DNA of 64,000 bases from Nocardioides pantholopis (GCF_003710085.1 NZ_CP033324.1:1488001-1552000), one strand, 5' to 3'; positions 35,362 to 45,578 are shown, numbered from the stretch's first letter. The notes: generated from the sequence alone by a model not told the origin. Made by a program: numbers and translations.

Positions 35362-37062
35362 ATGACCGACACCACCGCGTCACCGTCGGTCCTCACCGGC
35401 ATCCCGGTCGTGCCAGGCGTCGCGCGCGGCCCCGTGCTGCTCGCCGGCTCCTCGGGCCGGGCCGAGGTGTCGGCCGAGGCGCTGGCGGCGTACGGCGACG
35501 GCGGCCACCGGGACGTCCCCGCGGCCCTCGCGGCGTACGACGCGGCGGCGGCCGGCGTGGCCGCCGACCTGTCCGGCCGGGCGGAGCGTGCCACCGGGGC
35601 GGCCGCCGAGGTGCTGCGGGCGGGGGCGGTCCTCGCCACGGACCCGGCCCTGCGGGAGGCGGTCCGGGCCCGGCTGCGCGCCGGCGCCCCGGTGCTGCCC
35701 TCGGTCTCGGGCGCGGTCGGCGAGCTCGCCGAGGCGCTCACCGCACGCGGGGGACCGACGGCGGAGCGGGTCGCGGACCTGCGCGACATCGAGCGGCGGG
35801 TGGTGGCCCGGCTCGTCGGCGCCCCCGAGCCGGCGGCGCCGCGTCCGTCCGGGCCGGTGGTCCTGGTCGCCGACGACCTCGCGCCCTCGGACACCACCGG
35901 GCTCGACCCGGACCTGGTGGTGGGGCTGGTCCTGGAGCGCGGCGGCCCGACCGGGCACACCGCGATCGTGGCCCGGCAGCTCGGCATCGCGTGCCTGGTC
36001 GGCGTCGCCGGGGCCACCCGCATCCCAGCGGGCACCCCGGTCCTCCTCGACGCGACGGCGGGCGTCGTCCTGGTCGCCCCCGGCGAGGACGAGCAGCGGC
36101 GGGCGGACTCCGGCCGGCCGGCCGCGGCGGCGTGGACCGGTCCCGGCCGGACCGCGGACGGGACGCCGGTGCCGCTCCTGGCGAGCGTCTCCGACGCCGC
36201 GTCCGCGGCCCGGGCGGCGCGGGAGCCGGTCGAGGGCGTCGGGCTGTTCCGCACCGAGCTGTGCCTGGCCGGGCACCGGGTCGAGCCGACAGTCGCCGAG
36301 CAGGCCGTGATGTACGCCGAGGTGCTCGGACCGTTCCGCGGCCGGCGGGTGGTCGTCCGCACCCTCGACGCGGCGCCGGACAAGCCGGTCGCGTACCCGC
36401 CGGGCGCCGAGCACGTCGACCCGGCCCTCGGGGTGCGCGGGCTGCGCCGGTCCCTGGTGGACCCGGGGCCGCTGGAGCGGCAGCTCGACGCGGTGGCCGC
36501 CGCGGCGGCCAGGACCGGGACCGAGGCGTGGGTGCTGGCCCCGATGGTGGCGACGGTCGCGGAGGCGGCCTGGTTCGCGACGGCCGTCCGCCGTCGCGGC
36601 CTGAGCCCCGGGGTGATGGTCGAGGTGCCGGCGGCTGCCCTCCTGGCCGACCGGATGCTCGAGGTCGTCGACTTCCTCTCGATCGGCACCAACGACCTGG
36701 CCCAGTACGCGATGGCGGCCGACCGCAACGCGCCGGACCTCGCGCACCTGTGTGACCCCTGGCAGCCGGCGGTGCTCCGGCTGGTTGCGATGGCGACAGC
36801 GGCCGGCCGCCGGGCGGGCAAGCCCGTCGGGGTCTGCGGCGAGGCGGCCGCCGACCCGCTCCTCGCCTGCGTGCTGGTGGGTCTGGGTGCGACGTCGCTG
36901 TCGCTCGCCGCCCCCGCCGCCCGGTCCGTCGGCGCCCGGCTGGCCGCGGTGGACCTGGACGCCTGCGCGTCCGCGGCCGCCGTCGCGCTCACCGCCGCCG
37001 ATCCTGCCGCCGCCCGGGCCGCGGCGGCGCGGGCGCTCGACACGGCAGCCGGGTCTTCCTAA
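35362..37062 (+). CDS. ptsI: PEP-protein phosphotransferase (enzyme I)
   Basis: First PTS component; autophosphorylates from PEP and passes phosphate to HPr. The 566-residue protein has the phospho-histidine loop GGPTGHTAIVARQLGI (His near 200), the PEP-binding signature SIGTNDLAQYAMAADRN and the catalytic Cys in GVCGEAAADPL. The usual Ser-His of the active loop reads Gly-His here. ATG 35362 is fixed by the promoter. Confidence 0.93.
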   Translation: MTDTTASPSVLTGIPVVPGVARGPVLLAGSSGRAEVSAEALAAYGDGGHRDVPAALAAYDAAAAGVAADLSGRAERATGAAAEVLRAGAVLATDPALREAVRARLRAGAPVLPSVSGAVGELAEALTARGGPTAERVADLRDIERRVVARLVGAPEPAAPRPSGPVVLVADDLAPSDTTGLDPDLVVGLVLERGGPTGHTAIVARQLGIACLVGVAGATRIPAGTPVLLDATAGVVLVAPGEDEQRRADSGRPAAAAWTGPGRTADGTPVPLLASVSDAASAARAAREPVEGVGLFRTELCLAGHRVEPTVAEQAVMYAEVLGPFRGRRVVVRTLDAAPDKPVAYPPGAEHVDPALGVRGLRRSLVDPGPLERQLDAVAAAAARTGTEAWVLAPMVATVAEAAWFATAVRRRGLSPGVMVEVPAAALLADRMLEVVDFLSIGTNDLAQYAMAADRNAPDLAHLCDPWQPAVLRLVAMATAAGRRAGKPVGVCGEAAADPLLACVLVGLGATSLSLAAPAARSVGARLAAVDLDACASAAAVALTAADPAAARAAAARALDTAAGSS

Positions 37063-37076
37063 GTCCAGCGAATTAC

Positions 37077-37085
37077 TGATATTAA
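37077..37085 (+). promoter_or_regulatory. Extended -10 (TGATATTAA) for the sulfite-oxidase-type gene
   Basis: TGATATTAA fits the extended -10 pattern TGnTATAAT and ends 6 nt before ATG 37092. It lies in an unusually AT-rich spot for this window. Confidence 0.5.
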
Positions 37086-37091
37086 GGGGCC

Positions 37092-38396
37092 ATGACTCCG
37101 ATCCCGGAGCGGCCCACGAGCCGCCGCGCCGTCCTGAAGCTGTCCCTCGCCACCGCCGCCGTGGCGCCGGTGCTCAGCGCCGCCCCGGCCGCCGGCGGCA
37201 CCCGGGCCCCGTCCGCCCCGGGCCGGGCGCCGGTCCCGGCCGCCGTCCCGGCCGGACCGATCCTCAAGCCGCTCCCGCTGGACCGGTTCGTGGTGCACGG
37301 CACGAACGCGGAGATGCGGTGGGGCTCGGTCCGCGCCCGGGCCGCACTGACCCCACAGGCCGACCTATTCGTGCGCAACCACACCCGCACGCCGGTCCTC
37401 GACGCCGCGACGTACACGCTGCGGGTCCACGGGGACGGGCTGGCCCGGCCTCGTGGTGAGCAGGAGGCCCTGACGCTCCGCCTGGCCGACCTGAGGCGGC
37501 TGCCGCGCACGACGATCACCGCCACCCACGAGTGCACCGGGAACGGGCGGCGGTTCTTCGCCGACCAGCAGGGCACGCCGGCCGCGGGGACGCCGTGGGC
37601 GCTGGGCGCGGTCGGGGCGGTCCGCTGGGAGGGCGTGCTGCTGCGCGACCTGCTCGCCCGGGTCGGGATCCGGCGCGACGCCGTCTCGGTGCTGGCCACC
37701 GGCCTCGACGACCCCTACGTGACCGGCGGCGTCGACTACGGCCGGGTCCGGCGGCCGTTCCCGGTCCGCAAGGCACTCGACGACGCGCTGCTGGCCTGGG
37801 CGGCCAACGGCGAGCCGCTGCTGCCCGACCACGGCTTCCCCCTGCGGCTGGTGCTCCCGGGCTGGGTGGGCATCGCCAGCATCAAGTGGCTCGGCTCGCT
37901 GGAGATCTCGACCACCGAGCTGAGCTCCCCGTGGAGCACCAAGTGGTACCGGATGACCGGGGGCGAGCACCCGGCCGACGCCCCGCCGCTGACGCTGAAC
38001 CCGGTGCGCTCCGCGTTCGAGCTGGACTGGGACGCCGTGCTCCCGGCCGCCCGCTCGGTGACCCTGACCGGACGGTCCTGGAGCGGGGCGGCGCCGATCG
38101 TGCGCGTCGACGTCAGCGTGGACGGGGGCGCGACCTGGCGGGCCGCGGACCTCCAGGACCGGCATTCGGCTCGGGGAGCGCAGCGCCACGGCGGACTCGG
38201 ACGCCGCGGCCATCGCGACCGGTCCTGGACCCGGTGGTCCTACCAGTGGCGCCGGCCGGCCGCCGGGCCGCACGAGCTGCTGGCCCGCGCCACCGACGCC
38301 GCCGGCCGCACCCAGCCCGACACCACGCCGTTCAACGACGCCGGCTACCTCTTCGACGCCGTCGTCCGGCACCCGGTGACGGTGGCCCAGGTGTGA
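37092..38396 (+). CDS. Tat-exported sulfite-oxidase-family molybdoenzyme
   Basis: A 434-residue protein of the sulfite oxidase/MsrP group. It begins with a Tat signal (TSRRAVLKLSLATAAVAPVL). The molybdopterin domain has THECTGNGRRFF, whose Cys is the expected molybdenum ligand, then WEGVLLRDLLARVGI and GFPLRLVLPGWVGIASIKWL. The C-terminal Ig-like dimerisation domain contains VDVSVDGGATWRAADL. No haem domain is fused and no partner cytochrome is adjacent. Substrate (sulfite, sulfoxide or other) cannot be told. Confidence 0.86.
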   Translation: MTPIPERPTSRRAVLKLSLATAAVAPVLSAAPAAGGTRAPSAPGRAPVPAAVPAGPILKPLPLDRFVVHGTNAEMRWGSVRARAALTPQADLFVRNHTRTPVLDAATYTLRVHGDGLARPRGEQEALTLRLADLRRLPRTTITATHECTGNGRRFFADQQGTPAAGTPWALGAVGAVRWEGVLLRDLLARVGIRRDAVSVLATGLDDPYVTGGVDYGRVRRPFPVRKALDDALLAWAANGEPLLPDHGFPLRLVLPGWVGIASIKWLGSLEISTTELSSPWSTKWYRMTGGEHPADAPPLTLNPVRSAFELDWDAVLPAARSVTLTGRSWSGAAPIVRVDVSVDGGATWRAADLQDRHSARGAQRHGGLGRRGHRDRSWTRWSYQWRRPAAGPHELLARATDAAGRTQPDTTPFNDAGYLFDAVVRHPVTVAQV

Positions 38397-38436
38397 TGCG
38401 TACGCGTAGGCGTAGGCGCCCGGACGGGAGTCGTGC

Positions 38437-39078
38437 TCAGACCCGCAGCCAGGTCAGCACGGCGCGGACCCGCCGGTGGGCGTCGGTGTCCTGCGGCAGG
38501 TCGAGCTTGGTGAAGATGCTGTTGATGTGCTTGGCCACCGCCTTCTCGGTGACGACCAGCGCGGTGGCGATCGCGGCATTGGACCGGCCCTCGGCCATCA
38601 GGGCGAGCACGTCCCGCTCCCGCGGGCTGAGCCGGTCCAGCGGCTCGTCGCGGTGCCGGGCCATCACGCTCGCGACCACCTCGGGGTCGAGGACCGTGCC
38701 GCCGGCGAGCACCCGGCGCACCCCCTCGACGAAGTCCGCCACGTCGGCGACCCGGTCCTTGAGCAGGTAGCCGACCGCCCCCTCGCCGCTGGCCAGCAGC
38801 TCGCGGGCGTAGAGCTGCTCGACGTACTGGGAGAGGACCATCACGGGGAAGCCCGGCCGCGTCGCGCGGACCGCGACCGCCGCGCGCAGGCCCTCGTCGG
38901 TGTGCGTGGGCGGCATGCGTACGTCGAGCACGGCCCCCTCGGCGCGCGGGTCGCGCAGCGCCGCGGTCAGTGACCCCTCGTCCTGGACGGCCGTCAGGAC
39001 GGTGAAGCCGTGCGCCTCCAGGACCTGGGTCAGGCCGGCCCGGAGGAGTGCATGGTCCTCGGCGAGGACAAGACGCAC
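38437..39078 (-). CDS. NarL/LuxR-family response regulator
   Basis: A 213-residue DNA-binding regulator. The receiver domain has acidic residues in LAEDH (7-9), phospho-acceptor Asp52 in AVLDVRMPP and the conserved Lys in YLLKD (~105). The C-terminal LuxR helix-turn-helix contains LSPRERDVLALMAEGRSNAAIA. GTG 39078 lies inside the 3' end of the kinase gene (49-bp overlap), with GGAGG before it, so translation is coupled. Likely target: the divergent MMPL gene and its own operon. Confidence 0.9.
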   Translation of the reverse strand: MRLVLAEDHALLRAGLTQVLEAHGFTVLTAVQDEGSLTAALRDPRAEGAVLDVRMPPTHTDEGLRAAVAVRATRPGFPVMVLSQYVEQLYARELLASGEGAVGYLLKDRVADVADFVEGVRRVLAGGTVLDPEVVASVMARHRDEPLDRLSPRERDVLALMAEGRSNAAIATALVVTEKAVAKHINSIFTKLDLPQDTDAHRRVRAVLTWLRV

Positions 39079-40202
39079 GGCACCTCCAGGGTCACGAGGG
39101 TCGGCCCGCCGACCGGGCTCGAGACCATCATGGTGCCGTCGAGGGCGGCAAGACGACGCATTACCCCCCGCATCCCGCTCCCGGCGGACGGGTCGGCGCC
39201 TCCGCGCCCGTCGTCGCCGACCAGCACCCGCAGCGCGCCGTCGACGTGCCGCAGCTCCACCCAGGCGTGCCGGGCGGCCGCGTGCTTGCCGATGTTCGCC
39301 AGGCACTCGGCGACGGCGAAGTAGACAGCGGACTCCACCGGGGCCGGCGGCCGCCCGGGCAGGTGGGCGTCCACCCGTACGGGCACCGCCATGTCCAGCG
39401 CCAGCGCGGCGACGGCACCGGCCACGCCGCGGTCGGCGAGCACCGGCGGGTGGATGCCGCGCACCACCGAGCGCAGCTCGCCGAGCGCGGTCGACGCCGA
39501 GGTCCGCGCCTGGGCCACCAGTCGGCGCGCGGCCTCCGGGTCCGTGGCCAGCGCGGACTCGGCCAGGCCGAGGTTCATCGAGACCGCGACCAGACGGGCC
39601 TGGGCGCCGTCGTGGAGGTCCCGCTCGACCCGGCGCAGCTCCGCCGCGGAGTGGTCGACCAGCTCGGCCCGGGTCTCGGTGAGGACCTGCACCCGCTGCT
39701 CGAGAAGCTCGGTGTGACCGGTACTGAGCAGCCACCGGTCGACGATGCTGCGGGCCCGCATCAGCGGCTCGGTGCCGAAGTACCACAGCCCACCGGTCAC
39801 CACCAGCACCAGCAGCAGCACCACGACCAGCGACAGCACGAGCCCGAAGGTGGTCGTCCACAGCAGCCAGACCAGGTCCCGCCAGGTCATCGGGTCGGCC
39901 GCCCAGCCCAGCACCCGGCGCACGGGGCCGCGTGCGTCGGTGGGCCGGTACTGGTCGGGGATCGGCGTGCCCAGGACCTCGCCGGCCATCCGGCGGTGCC
40001 GGTTGGCGAGCAATCGACAGGCGGGGACCGCTACCAGCAGCACCGGGAGCCCGATCCACACGACGGTGAGGGCGCTGCCGAGGACCAGCAGCACGAGGAC
40101 CAGCAGTGCCGGGAGCGCGAGCAGCACCTGTGCGGCCGGGTACGCCGTGAGCCGCAGGCGGCCGGGTGGCTCGGCCGGCGTCGCACCGGAGGCGGTCAGC
40201 AT
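39030..40202 (-). CDS. Two-component sensor histidine kinase (HisKA_3 type)
   Basis: A 390-residue membrane sensor. Hydrophobic segments near 20-65 and 110-150 form the membrane part, with little extracellular sequence, so it may sense the membrane itself. The phosphorylated His is in RRVERDLHDGAQARLVAVSM, and the HATPase domain has VAECLANIGKHA and DDGRGGADPSAGSGMRGV. This is the NarL-partner class. ATG 40202 is used; a GTG two codons upstream is possible. Confidence 0.9.
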   Translation of the reverse strand: MLTASGATPAEPPGRLRLTAYPAAQVLLALPALLVLVLLVLGSALTVVWIGLPVLLVAVPACRLLANRHRRMAGEVLGTPIPDQYRPTDARGPVRRVLGWAADPMTWRDLVWLLWTTTFGLVLSLVVVLLLVLVVTGGLWYFGTEPLMRARSIVDRWLLSTGHTELLEQRVQVLTETRAELVDHSAAELRRVERDLHDGAQARLVAVSMNLGLAESALATDPEAARRLVAQARTSASTALGELRSVVRGIHPPVLADRGVAGAVAALALDMAVPVRVDAHLPGRPPAPVESAVYFAVAECLANIGKHAAARHAWVELRHVDGALRVLVGDDGRGGADPSAGSGMRGVMRRLAALDGTMMVSSPVGGPTLVTLEVPCVLSSPRTMHSSGPA

Positions 40203-40242
40203 GCTCACCGCCCCATCCTCGCCGATCCGCGCCGTTGCGGCA

Positions 40243-40258
40243 GTGGTGCTGGCACCAC
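40243..40258. promoter_or_regulatory. 16-bp palindrome between histidine kinase and MMPL genes
   Basis: GTGGTGC and GCACCAC flank a TG centre in the 150-bp divergent region. It is a candidate binding site for the adjacent response regulator. Confidence 0.4.
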
Positions 40259-40352
40259 CCGCAGACGGGTGCGCGCGCCCCTGACCGGCGGGGAGGCGCT
40301 CGCGAGGCTGGAGGTCGCCGATCCCGTCAGTCCCAGGAGCCAGGAGCCAGCC

Positions 40353-42530
40353 ATGTCCAACCCCCTCACCGCCGTGCCGATGCGGGCGGCCCGCTGGAGC
40401 GCCGCCCACCCGTGGCGGGCGATCCTCGGGTGGCTCGCCCTGGTGGTCGTCGCCGTCGGGCTCGCCGTTCTGATCCCCGCCCAGGAGACCTCGGACGCCG
40501 ACTACCGCGTCGGCGAGTCCGGGCGCGCCGACGAGCTCGTCGAGGCCGCCGACCTCGGCGCCCCGGACACCGAGCACGTCCTGCTCACCGCCCGGGGCGG
40601 GGGCCCGCTCGACCGGTCCGAGGTCGACGCCGCGGCCGCCGAGCTGTCCCGGCGCGCCGACGCCCTCAGCGGCGTCACGGCGGTCTCGCCGGTGCAGTGG
40701 AGCGAGGCGGGCACGGCGGCCCTCGTCTCGATCGAGCTCGAGGACGACGCCGAGGGCGTCTCCGCCGGGCTCGCGGAGGGGCTCGCGGACGCCACCGCCT
40801 CGGTGCGGGCCGACCACGCCGGCCTCGAGGTCCGCCAGGCGGGTGACCACACCCTGGACGAGGCCATCAACGAGCGGGTCGCCGACGACCTCGGCTCCGC
40901 GGAGCTGATCAGCGTGCCGGTGACGCTGCTGCTGATGCTCCTCGCGTTCGGGGCGCTGATCGCCGCCGGACTGCCGGTCCTGCTGGCCGGCACCAGCGTC
41001 GCGGCGACGATGGGGCTGATGGCGCCGCTGTCGTACCTGGTCCCGACCGAGGCGACCGTCGGCAGCATGATCGTGCTGATCGGGATGGCCGTCGGGGTCG
41101 ACTACTCGCTGTTCTACCTCAAGCGGGAGCGCGAGGAGCGGGCGGCCGGACGGACCACGCTCGACGCGATCGAGATCGCCGCCCAGACCTCCGGGCACTC
41201 GATCCTCGTCTCCGGGGGCGCGGTCATCGCCTCCGTGGCCGCCCTGTTCGTGATGGGCGACGCGACCTTCAACTCCCTGGCGGCCGGCTCGATCGTCGTC
41301 GTGGCCGTCGCGGTGCTCGGCTCGATCACGGTGCTGCCGGCGCTGCTCGCCAAGCTGGGGCGCTTCGTGGACCGGCCCCGCCTGCCGCTGCTGTGGCGGC
41401 TCAACGCGCGGATCGGCCGCGGCGGTATCAGCAGCCGGGTCCTCGCGCCGGTGGTCCGGCACCCGCTCGTCGCCCTGGTCGCCTCGGGCCTGGTCGTCGC
41501 CGCGCTGGCCGTGCCGGCGCTCGGCATGAAGACCGGCTGGGCCGACCTCGAGACCCTGCCGGCCGACATCCCCGAGGTCGCGACGATGAAGGCGATCGGC
41601 GCGGAGTTCCCGACCGAGGGGGCCTCGGCGCGCGTCGTCGTCGCCTCCCCGGACGGCGAGACGGCGCTGACGGGTGCCCTGGAGCGCCTCGAGGCCGACG
41701 CGCTCGAGGCCGGGGCGTTCACCGGGGCCGGCGAGACCCGCCTCTCCGAGGACGGGAGCACCGCCGTCCTGGAGCTGGGCATGCCCTGGGCCGAGACCGA
41801 CGCGCGCGCGGGTGCCGCGGTCACCGAGCTGCGCGAGTCGCTGGCCCCGGCCGCCCTCGCCGGCCTCGAGGGCGAGTACGTCGTGGGCGGGGGCGTGGCC
41901 GAGGGGCTGGACTACGACGAGGACCAGAGGTTCGCACTCCCGCTGGTGATCGGCACGGTGCTGCTGCTGACCATGCTGATGATGCTCTCGGCGTTCCGGA
42001 GCGTCCCGCTCGCGCTGGTCTCGACGGCACTGAACCTGGCCTCCGTCGGCGTCGCGTTCGGCATGCTCGCGCTGGTCTTCCAGCACGGCTGGGGGAGCGG
42101 TGCGCTGGACTTCACCTCGCCGGGGTTCGTGATCCAGTGGATCCCGCTGTTCGTGCTGGTGGTGCTGGTCGGTCTCTCGATGGACTACCACGTCTTCGTG
42201 GTGAGCCGGATCCGCGAGCACGTCGCGCGGGGCCTGCCGACGCGGGTGGCTGTCGAGCGCGGCATCGCCGAGACCGCTGGCGTCGTCACCAGCGCCGCGG
42301 CCGTCATGGTGTCGGTCTTCTCGATCTTCGCCACCTTGAGCATGCTGGAGATGAAGATGATGGGCGTCGGCCTCGCGGCCGCGATCCTGCTCGACGCCAC
42401 GCTGGTCCGCCTGGTCCTGCTGCCGGCCGCGCTGATCCTGCTGGGGGAGCATGCCTGGTGGCCGGGCCGTCCCGACCGGCCGGCGGGGGAGCAGGTCGAG
42501 GAGCACGATCCGGCGTACGCCCTGACCTGA
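40353..42530 (+). CDS. MMPL-family RND transporter
   Basis: A 725-residue exporter with the MMPL layout: helix 1 (about 20-40), a first periplasmic domain (about 45-185), helices 2-6 with [18 protein letters not shown], a second periplasmic domain, and helices 8-12 with [20 protein letters not shown]. The two GxxxDY signatures carry the proton-relay Asp-Tyr pairs. Relatives export lipids or drugs in actinobacteria. ATG follows AGGAG with 6-nt spacing. It is divergent from a two-component system that probably controls it. Confidence 0.9.
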   Translation: MSNPLTAVPMRAARWSAAHPWRAILGWLALVVVAVGLAVLIPAQETSDADYRVGESGRADELVEAADLGAPDTEHVLLTARGGGPLDRSEVDAAAAELSRRADALSGVTAVSPVQWSEAGTAALVSIELEDDAEGVSAGLAEGLADATASVRADHAGLEVRQAGDHTLDEAINERVADDLGSAELISVPVTLLLMLLAFGALIAAGLPVLLAGTSVAATMGLMAPLSYLVPTEATVGSMIVLIGMAVGVDYSLFYLKREREERAAGRTTLDAIEIAAQTSGHSILVSGGAVIASVAALFVMGDATFNSLAAGSIVVVAVAVLGSITVLPALLAKLGRFVDRPRLPLLWRLNARIGRGGISSRVLAPVVRHPLVALVASGLVVAALAVPALGMKTGWADLETLPADIPEVATMKAIGAEFPTEGASARVVVASPDGETALTGALERLEADALEAGAFTGAGETRLSEDGSTAVLELGMPWAETDARAGAAVTELRESLAPAALAGLEGEYVVGGGVAEGLDYDEDQRFALPLVIGTVLLLTMLMMLSAFRSVPLALVSTALNLASVGVAFGMLALVFQHGWGSGALDFTSPGFVIQWIPLFVLVVLVGLSMDYHVFVVSRIREHVARGLPTRVAVERGIAETAGVVTSAAAVMVSVFSIFATLSMLEMKMMGVGLAAAILLDATLVRLVLLPAALILLGEHAWWPGRPDRPAGEQVEEHDPAYALT

Positions 42531-42537
42531 GGTGCTC

Positions 42538-42574
42538 CCGGGTCCGCCCCGCCGCATTTGGGGGGCGGACCCGG
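42538..42574 (+). terminator. Terminator after MMPL gene
   Basis: 13-bp perfect stem (CCGGGTCCGCCCC with its complement) and an 11-nt loop, starting 8 nt past the stop. Confidence 0.65.
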
Positions 42575-42581
42575 CTCGCGA

Positions 42582-42587
42582 TACGCT
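42582..42587 (+). promoter_or_regulatory. -10 box (TACGCT) for rpsO
   Basis: TACGCT follows the MMPL terminator. Transcription near 42594 gives rpsO a leader of about 150 nt. Confidence 0.4.
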
Positions 42588-42741
42588 CTGCCGGTTGCCC
42601 GGAGCACATCTCGTGCTCACCGACGGGCAGCACCCAGCTGAGTCATCTGCCGTACAACGGCCGCGGATCCAGAGTGCCCGGGAGAACAGGCCCCGGCGCG
42701 CCGCGCAGCGAGAGTGCCCGCGAGGGCCGGAAGGAGCCCGC

Positions 42742-43017
42742 ATGTCGATCGGTACCGACGCGGAGACCAAGAAGAAGATCATCGCCGAGTACGCCACGAC
42801 CGAGGGCGACACCGGTTCGCCCGAGGTGCAGATCGCGCTGCTGAGCCACCGCATCGCGCACCTCACCGAGCACCTCAAGCAGCACAAGCACGACCACCAC
42901 AGCCGTCGTGGTCTGCTGCTGCTCGTCGGCCAGCGCCGTCGTCTGCTGAACTACCTGCAGAAGACCGAGATCGCGCGCTACCGCTCGATCGTCGAGCGCC
43001 TCGGCCTGCGTCGCTGA
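42742..43017 (+). CDS. rpsO: 30S ribosomal protein S15
   Basis: Primary 16S-binding protein of the 30S platform. The 91-residue protein begins [20 protein letters not shown] and has the S15 core [36 protein letters not shown] and [16 protein letters not shown]. The length is standard. ATG 42742 follows GGAAGGAG. A strong terminator separates it from pnp, which has its own promoter. Confidence 0.97.
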   Translation: MSIGTDAETKKKIIAEYATTEGDTGSPEVQIALLSHRIAHLTEHLKQHKHDHHSRRGLLLLVGQRRRLLNYLQKTEIARYRSIVERLGLRR

Positions 43018-43034
43018 CGTCCCCGTGACACGGG

Positions 43035-43064
43035 CGAACGGCCGCCCCACGGGGCGGCCGTTCG
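43035..43064 (+). terminator. rpsO terminator
   Basis: 14-nt complementary arms (CGAACGGCCGCCCC and complement) separated by AC, followed by TCGTATTT. The innermost pairs must open to form a loop. It is the most typical intrinsic terminator in the window. Confidence 0.7.
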
Positions 43065-43086
43065 TCGTATTTCCCGGTCTCTTCGC

Positions 43087-43092
43087 TAGGCT
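43087..43092 (+). promoter_or_regulatory. -10 box (TAGGCT) for pnp
   Basis: TAGGCT behind the rpsO terminator would start the pnp transcript near 43099. Confidence 0.5.
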
Positions 43093-43098
43093 CGGCAC

Positions 43099-43322
43099 CA
43101 ACGGCCGGGCGACCGGCCGGCACAACTGAATCGCACCACCGAAGCAAGTCCACTCCAGGAGCGACCGCGCGTTCCGGCCCGGTCCTCGGTAGTGGCTCTC
43201 AGGATCCTTACGGATCTGCGGGCCTCGATCGAAGACCGGCCCCTCCGCACCCATGGCGGAGGTCACCGGCGGGCACTCGGACCTGAGGCCCGCCACCGCA
43301 GCGGGACGCAGCAGGTCGCTCC
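43099..43322 (+). ncRNA. Structured pnp leader (candidate Actino-pnp RNA)
   Basis: About 224 nt of untranslated leader with several stems: GGCCGG/CCGGCC with a GCGA loop near 43103, CCTCCGC/GCGGAGG (43242-43262) and GGCGGGC/GCCCGCC (43268-43294). An Actino-pnp motif has been described upstream of pnp in actinobacteria; the position fits, but I cannot check its consensus here. Confidence 0.5.
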
Positions 43323-45578
43323 GTGACAGAACAAGGACACCCCTTGACTGATCCGATCATCAGCGCCGTCGAGACCGTTCTCGACAACGGCAAGTTCGGC
43401 ACCCGCACCGTCAAGTTCGAGACCGGGCTGCTGGCCCGGCAGGCCGCCGGCTCGGTGACCGCCTACCTCGACGACGACACGATGCTGCTCTCGGCCACCA
43501 CGGCCGGCAAGCACCCCAAGGACCACTTCGACTTCTTCCCCTTGACGATCGACGTCGAGGAGCGGATGTACGCCGCGGGCCAGATCCCCGGCTCGTTCTT
43601 CCGCAGCGAGGGTCGCCCGGGCGAGGACGCGATCCTCACCTGCCGCCTCATCGACCGCCCGCTGCGCCCGACCTTCAAGAAGGGCCTGCGCAACGAGGTC
43701 CAGGTCGTCATCACGGTCATGGCGCTCAACCCCGACGCGCCCTACGACGTGCTCGCGATCAACGCGGCGTCGCTGTCCACCCAGCTCTCCGGCCTGCCGT
43801 TCTCCGGCCCGGTCGGCGGCGTCCGGGTGGCGCTCATCGAGGGCCAGTGGGTCGCGTTCCCGAGCCACAGCCAGCTCGAGAACGCCGTCTTCGACATGGT
43901 CGTGGCCGGTCGGGTCACCGACTCCGGCGACGTCGCGATCATGATGGTCGAGGCCGAGGCGCCCGAGCAGGCCTGGAACCTCGTCCAGAACGGCGCCGCG
44001 GCGCCGAACGAGGAGATCGTGGCCAGCGGCCTGGACGCCGCGAAGCCCTTCATCAAGCAGCTGGTCGAGGCGCAGGTCGAGCTGGCCAACGTCGCGGCCA
44101 AGCCCGTCCAGGAGTTCCCGATCTTCCTCGACTACGAGGACGACGCGTACGCCGCCGTCGAGTCGGCCGTCAAGGCCGACCTGGCCGCCGCGATGACGAT
44201 CGGCGACAAGCAGGAGCGCGAGGCCCGCACCGACGAGCTGAAGGCCGCCGTGCTGGAGAAGCTCGGCGCCCAGTTCGAGGGCCGCGAGAAGGAGCTCGGC
44301 GCCGCGTTCCGCGCCGTGAACAAGCAGCTCGTGCGCGAGCGGGTGCTGCGCGACAAGGTCCGCATCGACGGGCGCGGCCTGGCCGACATCCGGCCGCTGC
44401 ACGCCGAGGTCGACGTGATCCCGCGGGTGCACGGCTCGGCGCTGTTCGAGCGCGGCGAGACCCAGATCCTGGGCGTCACCACCCTCGACATGCTCAAGAT
44501 GGAGCAGCAGCTCGACACGCTCTCTCCGGAGAAGTCGCGCCGCTACATGCACAAGTACGTCTTCCCGCCGTTCTCCACCGGCGAGACCGGCCGCGTGGGC
44601 TCGCCCAAGCGCCGCGAGGTCGGCCACGGTGCGCTGGCCCGCCGCGCGCTGCTGCCGGTGCTGCCCACCCGCGAGGAGTTCCCCTACGCGATCCGTCAGC
44701 TCTCCGAGGCGATGGGCTCCAACGGCTCGACGTCGATGGGCTCGGTCTGCGCCTCGACCCTCTCGCTGCTGCAGGCCGGTGTCCCGCTGCGGGCCTCGGT
44801 GGCCGGCATCGCGATGGGCCTCATCTCCGGCGAGGTCGACGGCCAGACGAAGTACGTCGCGCTGACCGACATCCTCGGCGCCGAGGACGCGTTCGGCGAC
44901 ATGGACTTCAAGGTCGCCGGCACCCGCGAGTTCGTGACCGCGCTCCAGCTCGACACCAAGCTCGACGGCATCCCCGCCGAGATCCTGGCCGCCGCGCTCC
45001 AGCAGGCCCGCGACGCCCGCCACGCGATCCTCGACGTGATGGCCGAGGCCATCGACGCGCCCGAGGAGATGTCGCAGTTCGCGCCGCGCATCATCTCGGT
45101 CAAGGTGCCCGTGGACAAGATCGGCGAGGTCATCGGCCCGAAGGGGAAGGTGATCAACCAGATCCAGGACGACACCGGCGCCAGCCTGTCCATCGAGGAC
45201 GACGGCACCGTCTACATCGGTGCGTCCAACGGGGAGGCCGCCGAGGCCGCCCGCGCCGCTGTCAACGCCATCGCCAACCCGACGATGCCCGAGATCGGCG
45301 AGCGCTACCTCGGCACGGTCGTGAAGACGACGAACTTCGGTGCGTTCGTCTCGCTGATGCCCGGCAAGGACGGCCTGCTGCACATCAGCAAGCTGCGTCC
45401 GCTCGCCGGCGGCAAGCGGGTCGACGCGGTCGAGGACATCGTCTCGGTGGGCCAGAAGATCCAGGTCCAGATCGCCGAGATCGACGACCGCGGCAAGCTG
45501 TCGCTGGTTCCGGTGGTCGAGGAGTCCGAGGGCTCCGCGGAGGCCGAGTCGGCCGAGGCCACCACCGAGGAGGACTGA
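43323..45578 (+). CDS. pnp: Polyribonucleotide nucleotidyltransferase (PNPase)
   Basis: Phosphorolytic 3'-5' exoribonuclease. The ~750-residue protein has two RNase PH-like domains (about 10-225 and 330-570, with [20 protein letters not shown] and [20 protein letters not shown] core), a helical linker, a KH domain with [17 protein letters not shown], and an S1 domain ([20 protein letters not shown]). The end is a Glu/Ala-rich tail. The start is uncertain: GTG 43323 is used, but TTG 43344 has a better Shine-Dalgarno (AAGGA, 7 nt before) and gives the family N-terminus [10 protein letters not shown]. Confidence 0.95.
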   Translation: MTEQGHPLTDPIISAVETVLDNGKFGTRTVKFETGLLARQAAGSVTAYLDDDTMLLSATTAGKHPKDHFDFFPLTIDVEERMYAAGQIPGSFFRSEGRPGEDAILTCRLIDRPLRPTFKKGLRNEVQVVITVMALNPDAPYDVLAINAASLSTQLSGLPFSGPVGGVRVALIEGQWVAFPSHSQLENAVFDMVVAGRVTDSGDVAIMMVEAEAPEQAWNLVQNGAAAPNEEIVASGLDAAKPFIKQLVEAQVELANVAAKPVQEFPIFLDYEDDAYAAVESAVKADLAAAMTIGDKQEREARTDELKAAVLEKLGAQFEGREKELGAAFRAVNKQLVRERVLRDKVRIDGRGLADIRPLHAEVDVIPRVHGSALFERGETQILGVTTLDMLKMEQQLDTLSPEKSRRYMHKYVFPPFSTGETGRVGSPKRREVGHGALARRALLPVLPTREEFPYAIRQLSEAMGSNGSTSMGSVCASTLSLLQAGVPLRASVAGIAMGLISGEVDGQTKYVALTDILGAEDAFGDMDFKVAGTREFVTALQLDTKLDGIPAEILAAALQQARDARHAILDVMAEAIDAPEEMSQFAPRIISVKVPVDKIGEVIGPKGKVINQIQDDTGASLSIEDDGTVYIGASNGEAAEAARAAVNAIANPTMPEIGERYLGTVVKTTNFGAFVSLMPGKDGLLHISKLRPLAGGKRVDAVEDIVSVGQKIQVQIAEIDDRGKLSLVPVVEESEGSAEAESAEATTEED

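Noticed and set aside
39030..42887. A single minus-strand protein of about 1285 residues
   Set aside because: Only the part from 40202 down is the histidine kinase; the upstream part is antisense to the MMPL gene and rpsO region and has shadow composition.
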